Of a stretch of 37,684 nt of DNA, positions 1 through 8,519 are shown piece after piece. The stretch covers positions 1 through 37,684 of the forward strand of contig NZ_QGGU01000018.1 in the NCBI RefSeq assembly GCF_003148745.1, given 5' to 3'. The notes beneath the pieces were generated by a model. The model did no database searches. It saw nothing but the letters and a program-made list of their open reading frames with translations, and was not told the origin of the DNA. The translations under genes and the position numbers were made by a program. Position 1 is the stretch's first letter; the number at the start of each line of letters is the position of its first letter. Source of the stretch: Pleionea mediterranea. Lineage in GTDB: Bacteria; Pseudomonadota; Gammaproteobacteria; Enterobacterales; Kangiellaceae.

Positions 1-989
1 TCATAATCAACAGGCTTGTTGTTTTCTAGACACTCATTGATGTATTTATACATTATTCCACAGGGATTAATCACACGCTCTAACTTAAAGTCGTAGAGTT
101 TTTCATTGATAACATCTTCTTCTTTTAAAGGCTCACCATTAATATAGGTACCTTTATCCTGATACAACTGAATCATACGGCGTAGAGAATCGGGATATGG
201 TTTAGTTTTATCCATAAAGTGACAAAGCATGGTGTAAGTCTCCGGAAAGCCGGCGACACCATCATGCGTTTGAGATTCAACCGCAATGCTGGTAAATACG
301 TGTTTGTTTTTGTACTTCGAATTCTTAGGCCGATAAGCAGAAACCAACATACCGTGGAAGGTACTACCACCATATGCACTGAACAAACCCTTGACTACGC
401 CATACAACTTATCAAATGCGATAGTCGTCTCAGGTGTCCCCAGCGGTACTACCGAGGATTGTGTAGAAGGCAAATAAACCAACCCTGACTCTCTATCAAA
501 CAGGTACCATATACCTTTAATTCTTTTAGCAAAATATGAAATAACTCTACTAACAACAAAACTTATACCCGACACCACAACAACAAATGTTAACTCAGGT
601 AGAAAGCCGGCATGAAAGCTCCAGGAAAATATCACATCCAATAACCAAATAAACGGAATAATAAATGTCATTCCGAAAAAGAAAAAAGCTATAAAAGACA
701 AATGAAATCGAGCGCCAGCCCTAAACAACACTGCCAAGTAACGACCATCAGATACATAATGATGATTTTGAAAGTGAGTGTAATCAAAAGGGGCTGGCTC
801 AAAGGGCCCAACATAAAACTTATTTAACTTAGCTGTACCAACTTCCAGATCACTTTCCTGTTCTGTAACGCTTAAGTCAATATTTGTTAACGCATCAGGA
901 TCGTATTCCGAATAATGGATTTTTTCCCATTCTGGATCGATCACTTCAGGTTTACTGCTTATGTTTTTTGACCTATCTGAATTATCCAT
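1..989 (-). CDS. Two-membrane-segment protein, candidate immunity protein (3' end beyond window)
   Basis: An open frame starts at the ATG at 989 and stays open to the left edge, giving at least 329 residues with the C-terminus missing. A weak AAGAG ribosome site lies 7 nt upstream. The N-terminal ~75 residues are polar. Two hydrophobic segments follow, around residues 85-110 and 120-140, then a soluble domain containing DRESGLVYLP and FHGMLVSAYRP. It begins 22 nt after the stop of the large MIX effector and is on the same strand. The layout, with its mid-protein hairpin of membrane helices and soluble tail, reminds me of DUF6708-type proteins found near T6SS toxin genes, but I cannot confirm membership. 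Position next to a pore-former-like toxin and a membrane topology suggest a cognate immunity protein; this is inference. It could also be a second cargo or accessory protein. Confidence 0.6.
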   Translation of the reverse strand, partial: MDNSDRSKNISSKPEVIDPEWEKIHYSEYDPDALTNIDLSVTEQESDLEVGTAKLNKFYVGPFEPAPFDYTHFQNHHYVSDGRYLAVLFRAGARFHLSFIAFFFFGMTFIIPFIWLLDVIFSWSFHAGFLPELTFVVVVSGISFVVSRVISYFAKRIKGIWYLFDRESGLVYLPSTQSSVVPLGTPETTIAFDKLYGVVKGLFSAYGGSTFHGMLVSAYRPKNSKYKNKHVFTSIAVESQTHDGVAGFPETYTMLCHFMDKTKPYPDSLRRMIQLYQDKGTYINGEPLKEEDVINEKLYDFKLERVINPCGIMYKYINECLENNKPVDY

Positions 990-1011
990 TTATTACTCTT
1001 ATATCAATCAA

Positions 1012-4000
1012 TTAGCCAAAAGCATTAGATTTGGACAAATTATCTAATACTCTATTTGTACGTTCTTCATGCTCTAACTGCTGAATTAGCACTTCTCTTG
1101 GTGATTCTTCTTCAATATTAAGTAAAGTGTATTCCAGCCAAATATCATTACCTTCTTTATATAGGTGATTTTCTCGATTTTTTTCGACAGCTTCTTCGGT
1201 TAGCGTACTATCATACAAGTTAGGATTGGGTAACACATGCTCTATAGAACCCTGTTTCATAACCTTTTCTCCTTTACCATGAGGAAAATAGCGTAATCGT
1301 AACTTAAAGTCTAATTCGACATTAGTGCCCCGTTGCACTTTTAACTGAACCATTTTATTCAAAAAACTGAATGGCACTTTTATTTGCCAGCCTTGATAGT
1401 TGGGTTTAATCTCCAGAGTAGCTGCACGCCAGAATGCTGCGACGATGGCTATATCTTTTTGTGAATTATCTGGCGAGTTTGAAACACTTCTCAGTTCATC
1501 AACCCATGTAGTATCCTGCTTATCCTCTGATGTATCAGCATTGTTGTCATGAATTTCTTCTTGACTCAGGGTTATATCATTTTGCATAACAGAATCAGCT
1601 GCAGCCATTAAATCCAGTCGCGACCAATCGTCTTTAACATCAAAGCCATTAACCCAGTTATAGTCTCCATTACGAAGTTTGTACCATAACTCCATATCAA
1701 ACTCTGAACGACCCGGTTCGAACCCTGGTAAAGTTAAATCGATTGATAAAAAGTCGGGTGCAAATTGACCATACTCGCCAAATGAAGCGCCCGCACCTTT
1801 ATACTCCATGCTAACTTTAGGACTAAACATTAAAGTGTAATAATCTTGAAGAATATGTTCATAATTAATACTTCCATTTTCTGCCCAATGTTTAGCAGGT
1901 AAATAAGTATCAATCTCTAATGGTGAATTCCCCCAAGGAGAGGCTTCTAACCAGTCAGATAATGGAGGGTCCATAAACCAGTAATGAATCAAAAGTCCTG
2001 TCAATATTAAAGCGATTGAGCCGATAACTCCTAAAGGACTTGCAATAGCTGAGAAAAGAAAAAATGTTGAGCTTGATAATAAAGTATAAACACCTATTGC
2101 AGTTCCTAAAAAGCCTGACGCCATCATTATTGCACCAATTCCAGAATCAATATCGCCCTTTTTAAAACGTGTGTAAGCATCAACTGAGGACATAGCTGCA
2201 CTATAAACTGACGCTCCTACAGCTACTAAACTAAACATGCCTAAACCAACGCGAACGCCAATTGACCTCACAGCTCTTTTACTTGCATCCAACTTAATTT
2301 TACTGGTTGCCGCAGCAATATGGCTGTGAAATCGCATAATATTTAATTGAACAGGTTTACTACCACGTGCTTTAGCCGATATCATGGCAATATTTTCAAT
2401 CGCAAGGAATAATTCAGCAAGCAAATCGAGACGGGCTCCTATTCTAACGGCACGATTATATGTACTTTGATTTTGATTATATGTATCTTCTGCCTTTTTT
2501 AAATTATAAATCTCCAGAGCAACAACCAATCCACTAATACCAATCCCTGCCGCAGTAATCCAACTACCGCCTTTCGCACCATGATGGGCAAAAGTAGAAC
2601 CTTTAAGTCGACTTTCTTCTTCCACCTCACTGGCCAACTGTCGGTTTAATTGTTCATTTTCTCTTAGTAGTTTTTTTTGTTCAGCTTCAATGTCTGCAAC
2701 CTCACTCTCTAACTGAGGATTTGTACGGTTATTATAACGCTCTTGCTCTTCAAGCTGATGGCCTTTTAACCATAACTGGGATTCATTGCGATCTATTTTA
2801 CCCTCTAGCTCAACGATACGATTTTCAATCGTTCTACCTTGCTCAGTAAGAGACCCACGTTTCATCATATAAAACTTAGAAATCACTTCAGCAGCATTTT
2901 CGCTCTTACTTAATCGCTGTTTGGCAGTGCTGCTCATTATTTGAAGGTTTTTAGACAACAATAGAGCCGAATCTAGAGGTAGTTTGGTTAAATCACCCAC
3001 ACCGGGCAAATAAGTCGCAACTTGAGTGACATTTTTGCCTTTACCCCTTCGAGGAGCATTTTCTCTAATAAATGAATCCCACTCTTTTGTACGAGGCTCT
3101 CTTAAATGATGAAAAACACTGATATGCGACGAAGGTATCTGATTTTTAAAGTACTTGTTAGCATCATGACTAATACCTTCAAACTCGCGGCCACTGTAAA
3201 GGCGTTCTTGCAAAGCTTGTAGTCTAATAATTGCTTTAAAATAACCAGCCCCAGCGTCTTGAAATGATGCATTAATAAATTTTCGACCACTTTGAATTTG
3301 TCCTTTAATAGACTTATTATGGTGCTCAAGTTTTTTTATGCTTTTTGACAGACGCTTTTTTTGCATATCGAGCTCATGGATCGACGCAGAAAGCCTTGCC
3401 TTTTCCGTTTCAAGCTTTGCGATTTCAGTATTTACCTCTAATTGCCGACGTTTTTCTGCCTCACTTGTGCCATTCAAATGAGCGGCTTCACGCTCAAGCA
3501 ACCTTACTTCTAACGATAAATCCTGATAACGCCGACTATTATTATTTATTTCGCCATTCAAACGAGAAATGTCTTGTTGATTCTGCTGAATTTTTTGTTC
3601 ATTACGTTGTATATCTTGCTCGGTTAACTGCCTTCGACCTTCAGCATCTTGTATTGTCGACTGACCAAGTTCCCCTGCTATTTCCGGTAACTGTATAACA
3701 TTAAATAAAAAACCATTAACAGCTTGAGCCATACGACGAGCTGCTTGAAAACCATCAACTTCTGACGAACTTATATTGTAACTAATGGCTTGCTCCAGTT
3801 TTTCAATATTAAAAAGTGGCTTCATCTTGTCCTCTTGCTCACTTTTTAATTCATCTCCTCTTAAACAGGCTTCGGCGACTAAGTTTTCTTCATCTTTTTC
3901 TGGTGGAAAAAGACAGTCGAATAATGGATGAGCCTCTTTGTCTGGATGAGTGCCCAGCAGCTGCAGCAATAACCCTTTCCCTCTGTCTTCAAAACTCTTA

Positions 4001-5418
4001 TCCTCTAGCCAATCATTATCGTCCACCAACGGTAGAAACTGGCTTGCGGGATGCTCTTTAATAAACTCTGTTACTTCTCTTACCAGTTCAAACCCCGCAT
4101 CGTAATTACTTGCATCCTGATAAAAAAAGTCGTATGCACAAACAGAAAAGTTAGCAACTGACTCTATATCTTCCAGAAATGTAATTAGCCTGTCCTTTGC
4201 AATAGCAATTAGTTCAGCAGTTTCAATGAGTGCTTCTTTTTCCAAATAGTCATTAAAAGCTTGCTCATTTAATCTATCTTCTTTCCAGCCAGTCATTTTT
4301 TCAGCAAATTCTTTTGCTTCATCGGTAGTGGAGGGTGAGTTTTTAATAACTTGTGTTTGCTGATAAAAAGTATTTTGAATCATTAAAGCCAATTGACGCT
4401 TATGAAAAGCACTATTATCGCCTTTCTTTAGATCGCTGGCGCTTTTATCATCCTCTAAAACATATGAATGTAAAATTCGATGCACTACTTCTCGAAGGTA
4501 TTTATATTCTTCTGACAAAGTTCTAGCAACTCCAATAGAGTCACTTAAATACAATTTTGCTATACCTTTGTTTTTGTACCTTTCCTGTCCAATATCATTT
4601 TCATCAAATGCACCTATTGGCCCTTCTGACATGTCAAATTTACTTGTGTAATTCTCTAAACCACTTACTTCAGTAAACCGTTTACTTCGAAGTTCTTCAG
4701 CCAGTGATAAATTTTTACATAACTGTTCTTCTCGTAATGGAACTCCTTGGTTCAACCTTGGATCGTCAGGATTCATCCCCCCCATTAACGTTACTTGTTC
4801 CCAACTCCACTGAACTTCAGAGTAAGCAACCTGAATGGTTGTTTCTTCACCATTTATTTTATAGGGCAGGAGCAACAGTGAGTTACTATTGGATGTTGCG
4901 ATCCGACTTTCATCAGGACTTGCATCACTTTGTTCCGTTGCCAGTCCTTTACGAAAACTTAAGTTAACATCTTGCATTGAACCATTAGCCAGAACTTTAA
5001 TTTCTCGCCACAAATACCCGTTCACGTACAGATACAACCATCCTTGACGGCAAAACTTTTCAGCCAGCTCTCGTTTAGGATAAATTCCTTGTCTGTCTTC
5101 TTCATCAACTAATGACTCTATAGCATCGGGCTCACTCAAAGTATGAACACTGGTGGGCACAAGAACTGTATCCCATTCATCTTGTTCTTCGTCACCAGCT
5201 ACAGATATTAACTCACCTAGTGGTATTTCATTAAATTGATAAATGGGATCAACTTGTCGCAAACACAAGTCATATTGATTGCTTCGAGGGATACCATTAA
5301 AAGTACAGGAGTGAGCGTTATCGTTGAGGTCACATACATTATTAATTAACGCTGTTCTTTGCCCACCGTTTTGATCACGTAATAGTAAAACACCTTGATC
5401 GATCAAGCTCATGCCCAT
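1012..5418 (-). CDS. Large MIX-marker T6SS effector, probably membrane-disrupting
   Basis: A 1468-residue protein. The N-terminus carries the three elements of the MIX marker in order: a small-hydrophobic-P-x-R element (IYPKRE, residues 112-117), the core CRQGWLYLYV (123-132), and VAYSEVQWSWEQ (197-208). MIX marks T6SS effectors (established). Two long charged coiled coils follow, about 585-705 and 850-938. Hydrophobic segments lie at about 945-968, 1052-1079 and 1091-1147, ending in LLIHYW, then a soluble tail of roughly 320 residues. No enzyme motif is visible, so a pore-forming or membrane-disrupting action, as in VasX and some MIX effectors, is inferred. The start overlaps the upstream PAAR gene: the ATG at 5418 overlaps by 10 nt, while the in-frame ATG at 5412 gives the classic ATGA overlap. 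Translation is therefore probably coupled. There is no signal peptide, as expected for T6SS cargo. Confidence 0.85.
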   Translation of the reverse strand: MGMSLIDQGVLLLRDQNGGQRTALINNVCDLNDNAHSCTFNGIPRSNQYDLCLRQVDPIYQFNEIPLGELISVAGDEEQDEWDTVLVPTSVHTLSEPDAIESLVDEEDRQGIYPKRELAEKFCRQGWLYLYVNGYLWREIKVLANGSMQDVNLSFRKGLATEQSDASPDESRIATSNSNSLLLLPYKINGEETTIQVAYSEVQWSWEQVTLMGGMNPDDPRLNQGVPLREEQLCKNLSLAEELRSKRFTEVSGLENYTSKFDMSEGPIGAFDENDIGQERYKNKGIAKLYLSDSIGVARTLSEEYKYLREVVHRILHSYVLEDDKSASDLKKGDNSAFHKRQLALMIQNTFYQQTQVIKNSPSTTDEAKEFAEKMTGWKEDRLNEQAFNDYLEKEALIETAELIAIAKDRLITFLEDIESVANFSVCAYDFFYQDASNYDAGFELVREVTEFIKEHPASQFLPLVDDNDWLEDKSFEDRGKGLLLQLLGTHPDKEAHPLFDCLFPPEKDEENLVAEACLRGDELKSEQEDKMKPLFNIEKLEQAISYNISSSEVDGFQAARRMAQAVNGFLFNVIQLPEIAGELGQSTIQDAEGRRQLTEQDIQRNEQKIQQNQQDISRLNGEINNNSRRYQDLSLEVRLLEREAAHLNGTSEAEKRRQLEVNTEIAKLETEKARLSASIHELDMQKKRLSKSIKKLEHHNKSIKGQIQSGRKFINASFQDAGAGYFKAIIRLQALQERLYSGREFEGISHDANKYFKNQIPSSHISVFHHLREPRTKEWDSFIRENAPRRGKGKNVTQVATYLPGVGDLTKLPLDSALLLSKNLQIMSSTAKQRLSKSENAAEVISKFYMMKRGSLTEQGRTIENRIVELEGKIDRNESQLWLKGHQLEEQERYNNRTNPQLESEVADIEAEQKKLLRENEQLNRQLASEVEEESRLKGSTFAHHGAKGGSWITAAGIGISGLVVALEIYNLKKAEDTYNQNQSTYNRAVRIGARLDLLAELFLAIENIAMISAKARGSKPVQLNIMRFHSHIAAATSKIKLDASKRAVRSIGVRVGLGMFSLVAVGASVYSAAMSSVDAYTRFKKGDIDSGIGAIMMASGFLGTAIGVYTLLSSSTFFLFSAIASPLGVIGSIALILTGLLIHYWFMDPPLSDWLEASPWGNSPLEIDTYLPAKHWAENGSINYEHILQDYYTLMFSPKVSMEYKGAGASFGEYGQFAPDFLSIDLTLPGFEPGRSEFDMELWYKLRNGDYNWVNGFDVKDDWSRLDLMAAADSVMQNDITLSQEEIHDNNADTSEDKQDTTWVDELRSVSNSPDNSQKDIAIVAAFWRAATLEIKPNYQGWQIKVPFSFLNKMVQLKVQRGTNVELDFKLRLRYFPHGKGEKVMKQGSIEHVLPNPNLYDSTLTEEAVEKNRENHLYKEGNDIWLEYTLLNIEEESPREVLIQQLEHEERTNRVLDNLSKSNAFG

Positions 5419-6410
5419 TCTCCAATAACTGTAACACTTGACTTATCCTTCCCTTCAGCAATATCCCGCTGTTCTTTTTCTTCCATACTCGCTGTTTGTG
5501 GCGGAGGTGTGGTTGGTTGCATTAAGGGTGCGGGCGGCGTATTTTCTTTATTTGACACCATATTATCCATCGCTCGTACTGCCGCTTCGCCTTCAATTTT
5601 CACATCGTTTGAACCCATTAAAAAACTGGCTTCTCCCTGGATGGTTCCTGATTTTTGTCCTTTTTGACTGCCCGGTTCGTCACCTGCACTTTTTGAAAAT
5701 ACTGATTTAACATGACAGGCAGGATTGCCATTAATCTTTACACTCGACGCTGTTTTGTCAGCATCTGTTGACATGGCAATGTTGGGATAAGGAACAGGTG
5801 TTGAGCCGCTACTGGATGGTGTTAAACAGATGTCTACCGTATTTAACATTCCGCCTGAATCTTTGTGTACAGCACTGCGACCATTAATTATGACATTCTG
5901 TCCACTCATCATTGCTACCGTACGCTTTTTTGCCTCTGATTCTAACTCTTCTGTCGATTCACTGCCCGAATCCCAACCATTAAAGTCGGCAATAAAGTCA
6001 GCAATTGTTTCGCGCTCATCTTCAGTGGGCACTTTCTCTACATCAAGTCCGGTTTCTGGTTCAAGCCATGGCTTAATCATTCGGTTTGATTGCTCATCCC
6101 ATTCCGGTGCCGGGATCTCATAGGTGGGAGTAAAAATATTAAGTAACTGTTGAAGTGTTTTGCGTTGAAATCTTGGGTTATTTAAATAGGCCAATAAAGC
6201 ATCTTCTCCGGAGCTCTTTTCCGGAAAGACTGCAATACCGAGTGCTTTTCCAATACAATCGTTTTCATTAGCGTCCATATTTGGCGGAATAAGGCCGGGA
6301 TTATTGCAACGCCAGGCAAGATTACCGCCACTTCGCGTGGTAATGCTATTGTCTTCCACATAATCGACGGAGTCTTGCTCTCGTCCATCAAAGGCCTGAG
6401 TGTAACTCAT
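5409..6410 (-). CDS. PAAR-like (DUF4150-type) spike-tip protein with N-terminal lysin-like segment
   Basis: A 333-residue protein. The C-terminal half (about 187-290) matches the DUF4150/Tox-PAAR-like pattern: NTVDICLTP, PVPYPNIA, KINGNPACHVKS and the GEASFLMGSNDVKIEGEAAVR segment. Such proteins cap the VgrG spike and carry effectors. The first ~100 residues are not PAAR: GGNLAWRCNNPGLI (28-41), GIAVFPEKSSGEDALLAYL (58-76) and a following TLQQLLNIFTP resemble the NNPGNI...FPS/GLRA pattern of phage structural lysin-like proteins (e.g. P5-type), so a peptidoglycan-related N-domain is possible. The tail is Pro/Thr-rich (290-310). The start ATG at 6410 overlaps the upstream stop by 4 nt (ATGA), and its own end overlaps the MIX effector start. 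This position implies it loads that effector. Confidence 0.85.
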   Translation of the reverse strand: MSYTQAFDGREQDSVDYVEDNSITTRSGGNLAWRCNNPGLIPPNMDANENDCIGKALGIAVFPEKSSGEDALLAYLNNPRFQRKTLQQLLNIFTPTYEIPAPEWDEQSNRMIKPWLEPETGLDVEKVPTEDERETIADFIADFNGWDSGSESTEELESEAKKRTVAMMSGQNVIINGRSAVHKDSGGMLNTVDICLTPSSSGSTPVPYPNIAMSTDADKTASSVKINGNPACHVKSVFSKSAGDEPGSQKGQKSGTIQGEASFLMGSNDVKIEGEAAVRAMDNMVSNKENTPPAPLMQPTTPPPQTASMEEKEQRDIAEGKDKSSVTVIGEWA

Positions 6411-7435
6411 GATAAATATCCTTGTTCATCGTATTCAACCTCCACCAACAAAAGATTGCGTTCGTGTTTTTGAGTCGCATCAATTAATAAACAGGGAGGT
6501 TGCGTTGTAAAGGGAAAGTCTCGCTTTCCTTGTAAATAAGCGAGACATAACCAGATGCTGGTAACTCCGGGGAATCCATGTTGTCGTGTTGGGTACAAGG
6601 GCAATTTTGGTAACTGACGCTTTTCAGCTGGAGACAAATTCATGCGTATGCCGTGCCATTCAACTTCTGCTCCAAACGCAGGATTATCCACTACCAGAGA
6701 GTCATAGTGCTTAATACCAGCTTTTTGCATTGCAACTGCACTCTCAGACATTTCCAATAGCAGTTGTTGTATCGAGCTTCGAATCGATTTCACTCGTTTT
6801 TTGTTGTCTGTCAGAGCTGCCTCTCCAACAATTGATTTTAATTTTACTGAATCAGGTAGCGGCGTTTTACTCAGCTCAAGCAGCACAGCGGCCTCTCCCG
6901 GTATAAGACCGGGTAATCCTGTGTTATCGGCCAAAGGTATTGACTGGCCAGCTTTAAATAAAGTGTTGAAATCGATCAATGAGTCTGCTGTTAATAACAT
7001 CACAGAGTCGTGACCTTGATCATTCAGCAATGACGACACTTTCTCAATTATGACCGATAGTGACGTATCGGAAGCAAGTGCTTCTATGTGAGTAAAATCA
7101 ATCAGTACTTCCGATAAACTTTTTAATATTCGCTCACTAAGCTCATCAGGTATAAGTGTTAGCAATACAGAATTTGTTGGCGTGATAATTTCAATTTCAC
7201 TCAATAACAACTGTATGCGCTGCTCACGACTCATGCCTTGTAATCCATCCAGCTGACTGAGCATAATGCCTGACGAATAATCTCTATCGCCAACCACTAA
7301 TGCAAAGTCGGATTGAGGTTTAACTTGTGTAAAACCTGCATCAATTGCACAGCAGTAAGCTTCGGGATTATTTCCCAAGGTAGATACCATGTTAGACACG
7401 CGAACATACAGAGAGCTGGTTATCTGATTAGGCAT
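6407..7435 (-). CDS. Degenerate ketosynthase/thiolase-fold protein, putative T6SS loading adaptor
   Basis: A 342-residue protein from the ATG at 7435, which overlaps the DUF2169 stop by 8 nt; a longer reading from 7501 would overlap by 74 nt and is less likely. GLPGLIPGEAAVLLEL (about 168-183) matches the conserved G-x-x-x-GEGA-x-x-L stretch of beta-ketoacyl synthases. The C-terminal part (YDSLVVDNPAFGAEVEW, then LPLYPTRQHGFPGVTSIWLCL) fits the second thiolase half. The catalytic nucleophile motif (D-T-A-C-S-S type) is not present; the only cysteines lie near residue 17 and in the C-terminal third. An enzymatic role in fatty acid synthesis is therefore unlikely. Ketosynthase-like proteins beside DUF2169 and DUF4150 genes occur in other T6SS cargo islands as I recall, and an adaptor or chaperone role is inferred from that company. 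The 3' end overlaps the PAAR gene by 4 nt. Confidence 0.7.
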   Translation of the reverse strand: MPNQITSSLYVRVSNMVSTLGNNPEAYCCAIDAGFTQVKPQSDFALVVGDRDYSSGIMLSQLDGLQGMSREQRIQLLLSEIEIITPTNSVLLTLIPDELSERILKSLSEVLIDFTHIEALASDTSLSVIIEKVSSLLNDQGHDSVMLLTADSLIDFNTLFKAGQSIPLADNTGLPGLIPGEAAVLLELSKTPLPDSVKLKSIVGEAALTDNKKRVKSIRSSIQQLLLEMSESAVAMQKAGIKHYDSLVVDNPAFGAEVEWHGIRMNLSPAEKRQLPKLPLYPTRQHGFPGVTSIWLCLAYLQGKRDFPFTTQPPCLLIDATQKHERNLLLVEVEYDEQGYLS

Positions 7436-8519
7436 AAACACTCTCTTCCTGCTCAATATCGGCTTGTTCAATATCTGTTTGATCAATTGCTTCTTGATCA
7501 TTACCGTCTAAAACCGTTATCCATGATGGCTGTTTCAACGCTTTTTCTAGTACTGATCCACGCCAAAGTTGGGTAATGGTTTGCTGATCAGTATCGATGA
7601 TCAATGTATCGCAAAGTAATTTTAAATGTTTAGCATGCTCACTTGATTGCAAAGCAACATCGGGCTGTATAAGGGATAAATTTAACGACAGAGTTTTACG
7701 ATAATCCAGATTCGAAGTTAAACCTTTTAACTGAACCGTGAACATTTTGTCTGTCCATGTTTCCTGTTGCTGATCTTCTGGAGCCTGATTATGCAGTTTA
7801 ATATCGGTTTTTGAACTATAAGGAAACTCGCCTGCTACCAACGCATCGTCATCAATGTCAGGATTACGCTCTAATCGTGGAGACCAATTGGGCGCGATAG
7901 CAGCAAAGCCAGCAGGCGGTACCTGCTGCCCTGCTTTTCGTATCAATTTTCCTGGCGTTTCAATTTGTGGCAGTGGATGCCCCTTGGCAACACGCCCGGA
8001 AAGTTCAAAACCACAGCCTGCAGGGTTCTCTGCAAAAACTTTTTGTTGATTTGTTGGATGTTTTCCACCAAACGCGTATTCATAAATTAAATCAATCGGT
8101 TTAAGATAGGATGGATCGGAAGCTACCGTTCCCAGTAAAGAGGATTGCCACTGTCTTTCGCCTATCACCATAATCGACTTAGACCAGTGCTTTCCATTGG
8201 GAAATTGCAACCCTACCGTCGCTTCCATGACGAGCGGAGGTTGCGCTACAGGAGGGAATGCTTTACCGGTAACGATAACTTCCGATCCATATTTAAAGGG
8301 CACAATTTCTGAAGGCCAGATGACGGTTGACTCACCGGGTTCGCCAGCGTATTCATCAGTCATTACCAGCTCCGGTGTAACCGATGCTTCAACAACCTTA
8401 CCTTCTTTATTGTACTCATAAACTTTTTTAACCACGATTGTGTATTGCTTTTCACCTTGTGAGCTCCATGCGGGGAATAATCCGGCAGTCCAGTTTGACT
8501 GATTGTTCAATTCAATCAC
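7428..8519 (-). CDS. DUF2169 family T6SS effector-loading adaptor
   Basis: A 363-residue protein. Family hallmarks are an N-terminal NWTAGLFPAW then a VVKKVYEY strand, GERQWQSS (about 118), PIDLIYEYAFGG (about 140-150) and NPAGCGF (about 160). DUF2169 proteins accompany DUF4150 PAAR proteins and help place effectors on VgrG (established for related islands; the exact partner here is inferred). I place the start at the GTG at 8519. It makes a GTGA overlap with the preceding stop and has an AGGAG site 8 nt upstream. An ATG at 8561 would add 14 residues inside the previous gene and lacks that support. The gene is in a translationally coupled chain with the HEAT-like gene upstream and the ketosynthase-like gene downstream. 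It ends in an unusual acidic run with repeated QTDIEQADIEQ. Confidence 0.88.
   Translation of the reverse strand: MIELNNQSNWTAGLFPAWSSQGEKQYTIVVKKVYEYNKEGKVVEASVTPELVMTDEYAGEPGESTVIWPSEIVPFKYGSEVIVTGKAFPPVAQPPLVMEATVGLQFPNGKHWSKSIMVIGERQWQSSLLGTVASDPSYLKPIDLIYEYAFGGKHPTNQQKVFAENPAGCGFELSGRVAKGHPLPQIETPGKLIRKAGQQVPPAGFAAIAPNWSPRLERNPDIDDDALVAGEFPYSSKTDIKLHNQAPEDQQQETWTDKMFTVQLKGLTSNLDYRKTLSLNLSLIQPDVALQSSEHAKHLKLLCDTLIIDTDQQTITQLWRGSVLEKALKQPSWITVLDGNDQEAIDQTDIEQADIEQEESVYA

Noticed and set aside
219-488. 89-codon plus-strand open frame near the left edge
   Set aside because: It overlaps the 329-codon minus-strand frame that fits the operon; its translation has no protein-like pattern.
6407-7501. 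Longer ketosynthase-like reading from 7501
   Set aside because: It would overlap DUF2169 coding sequence by 74 nt and add an unrelated Lys/Ile-rich stretch; ATG 7435 gives a normal short overlap.
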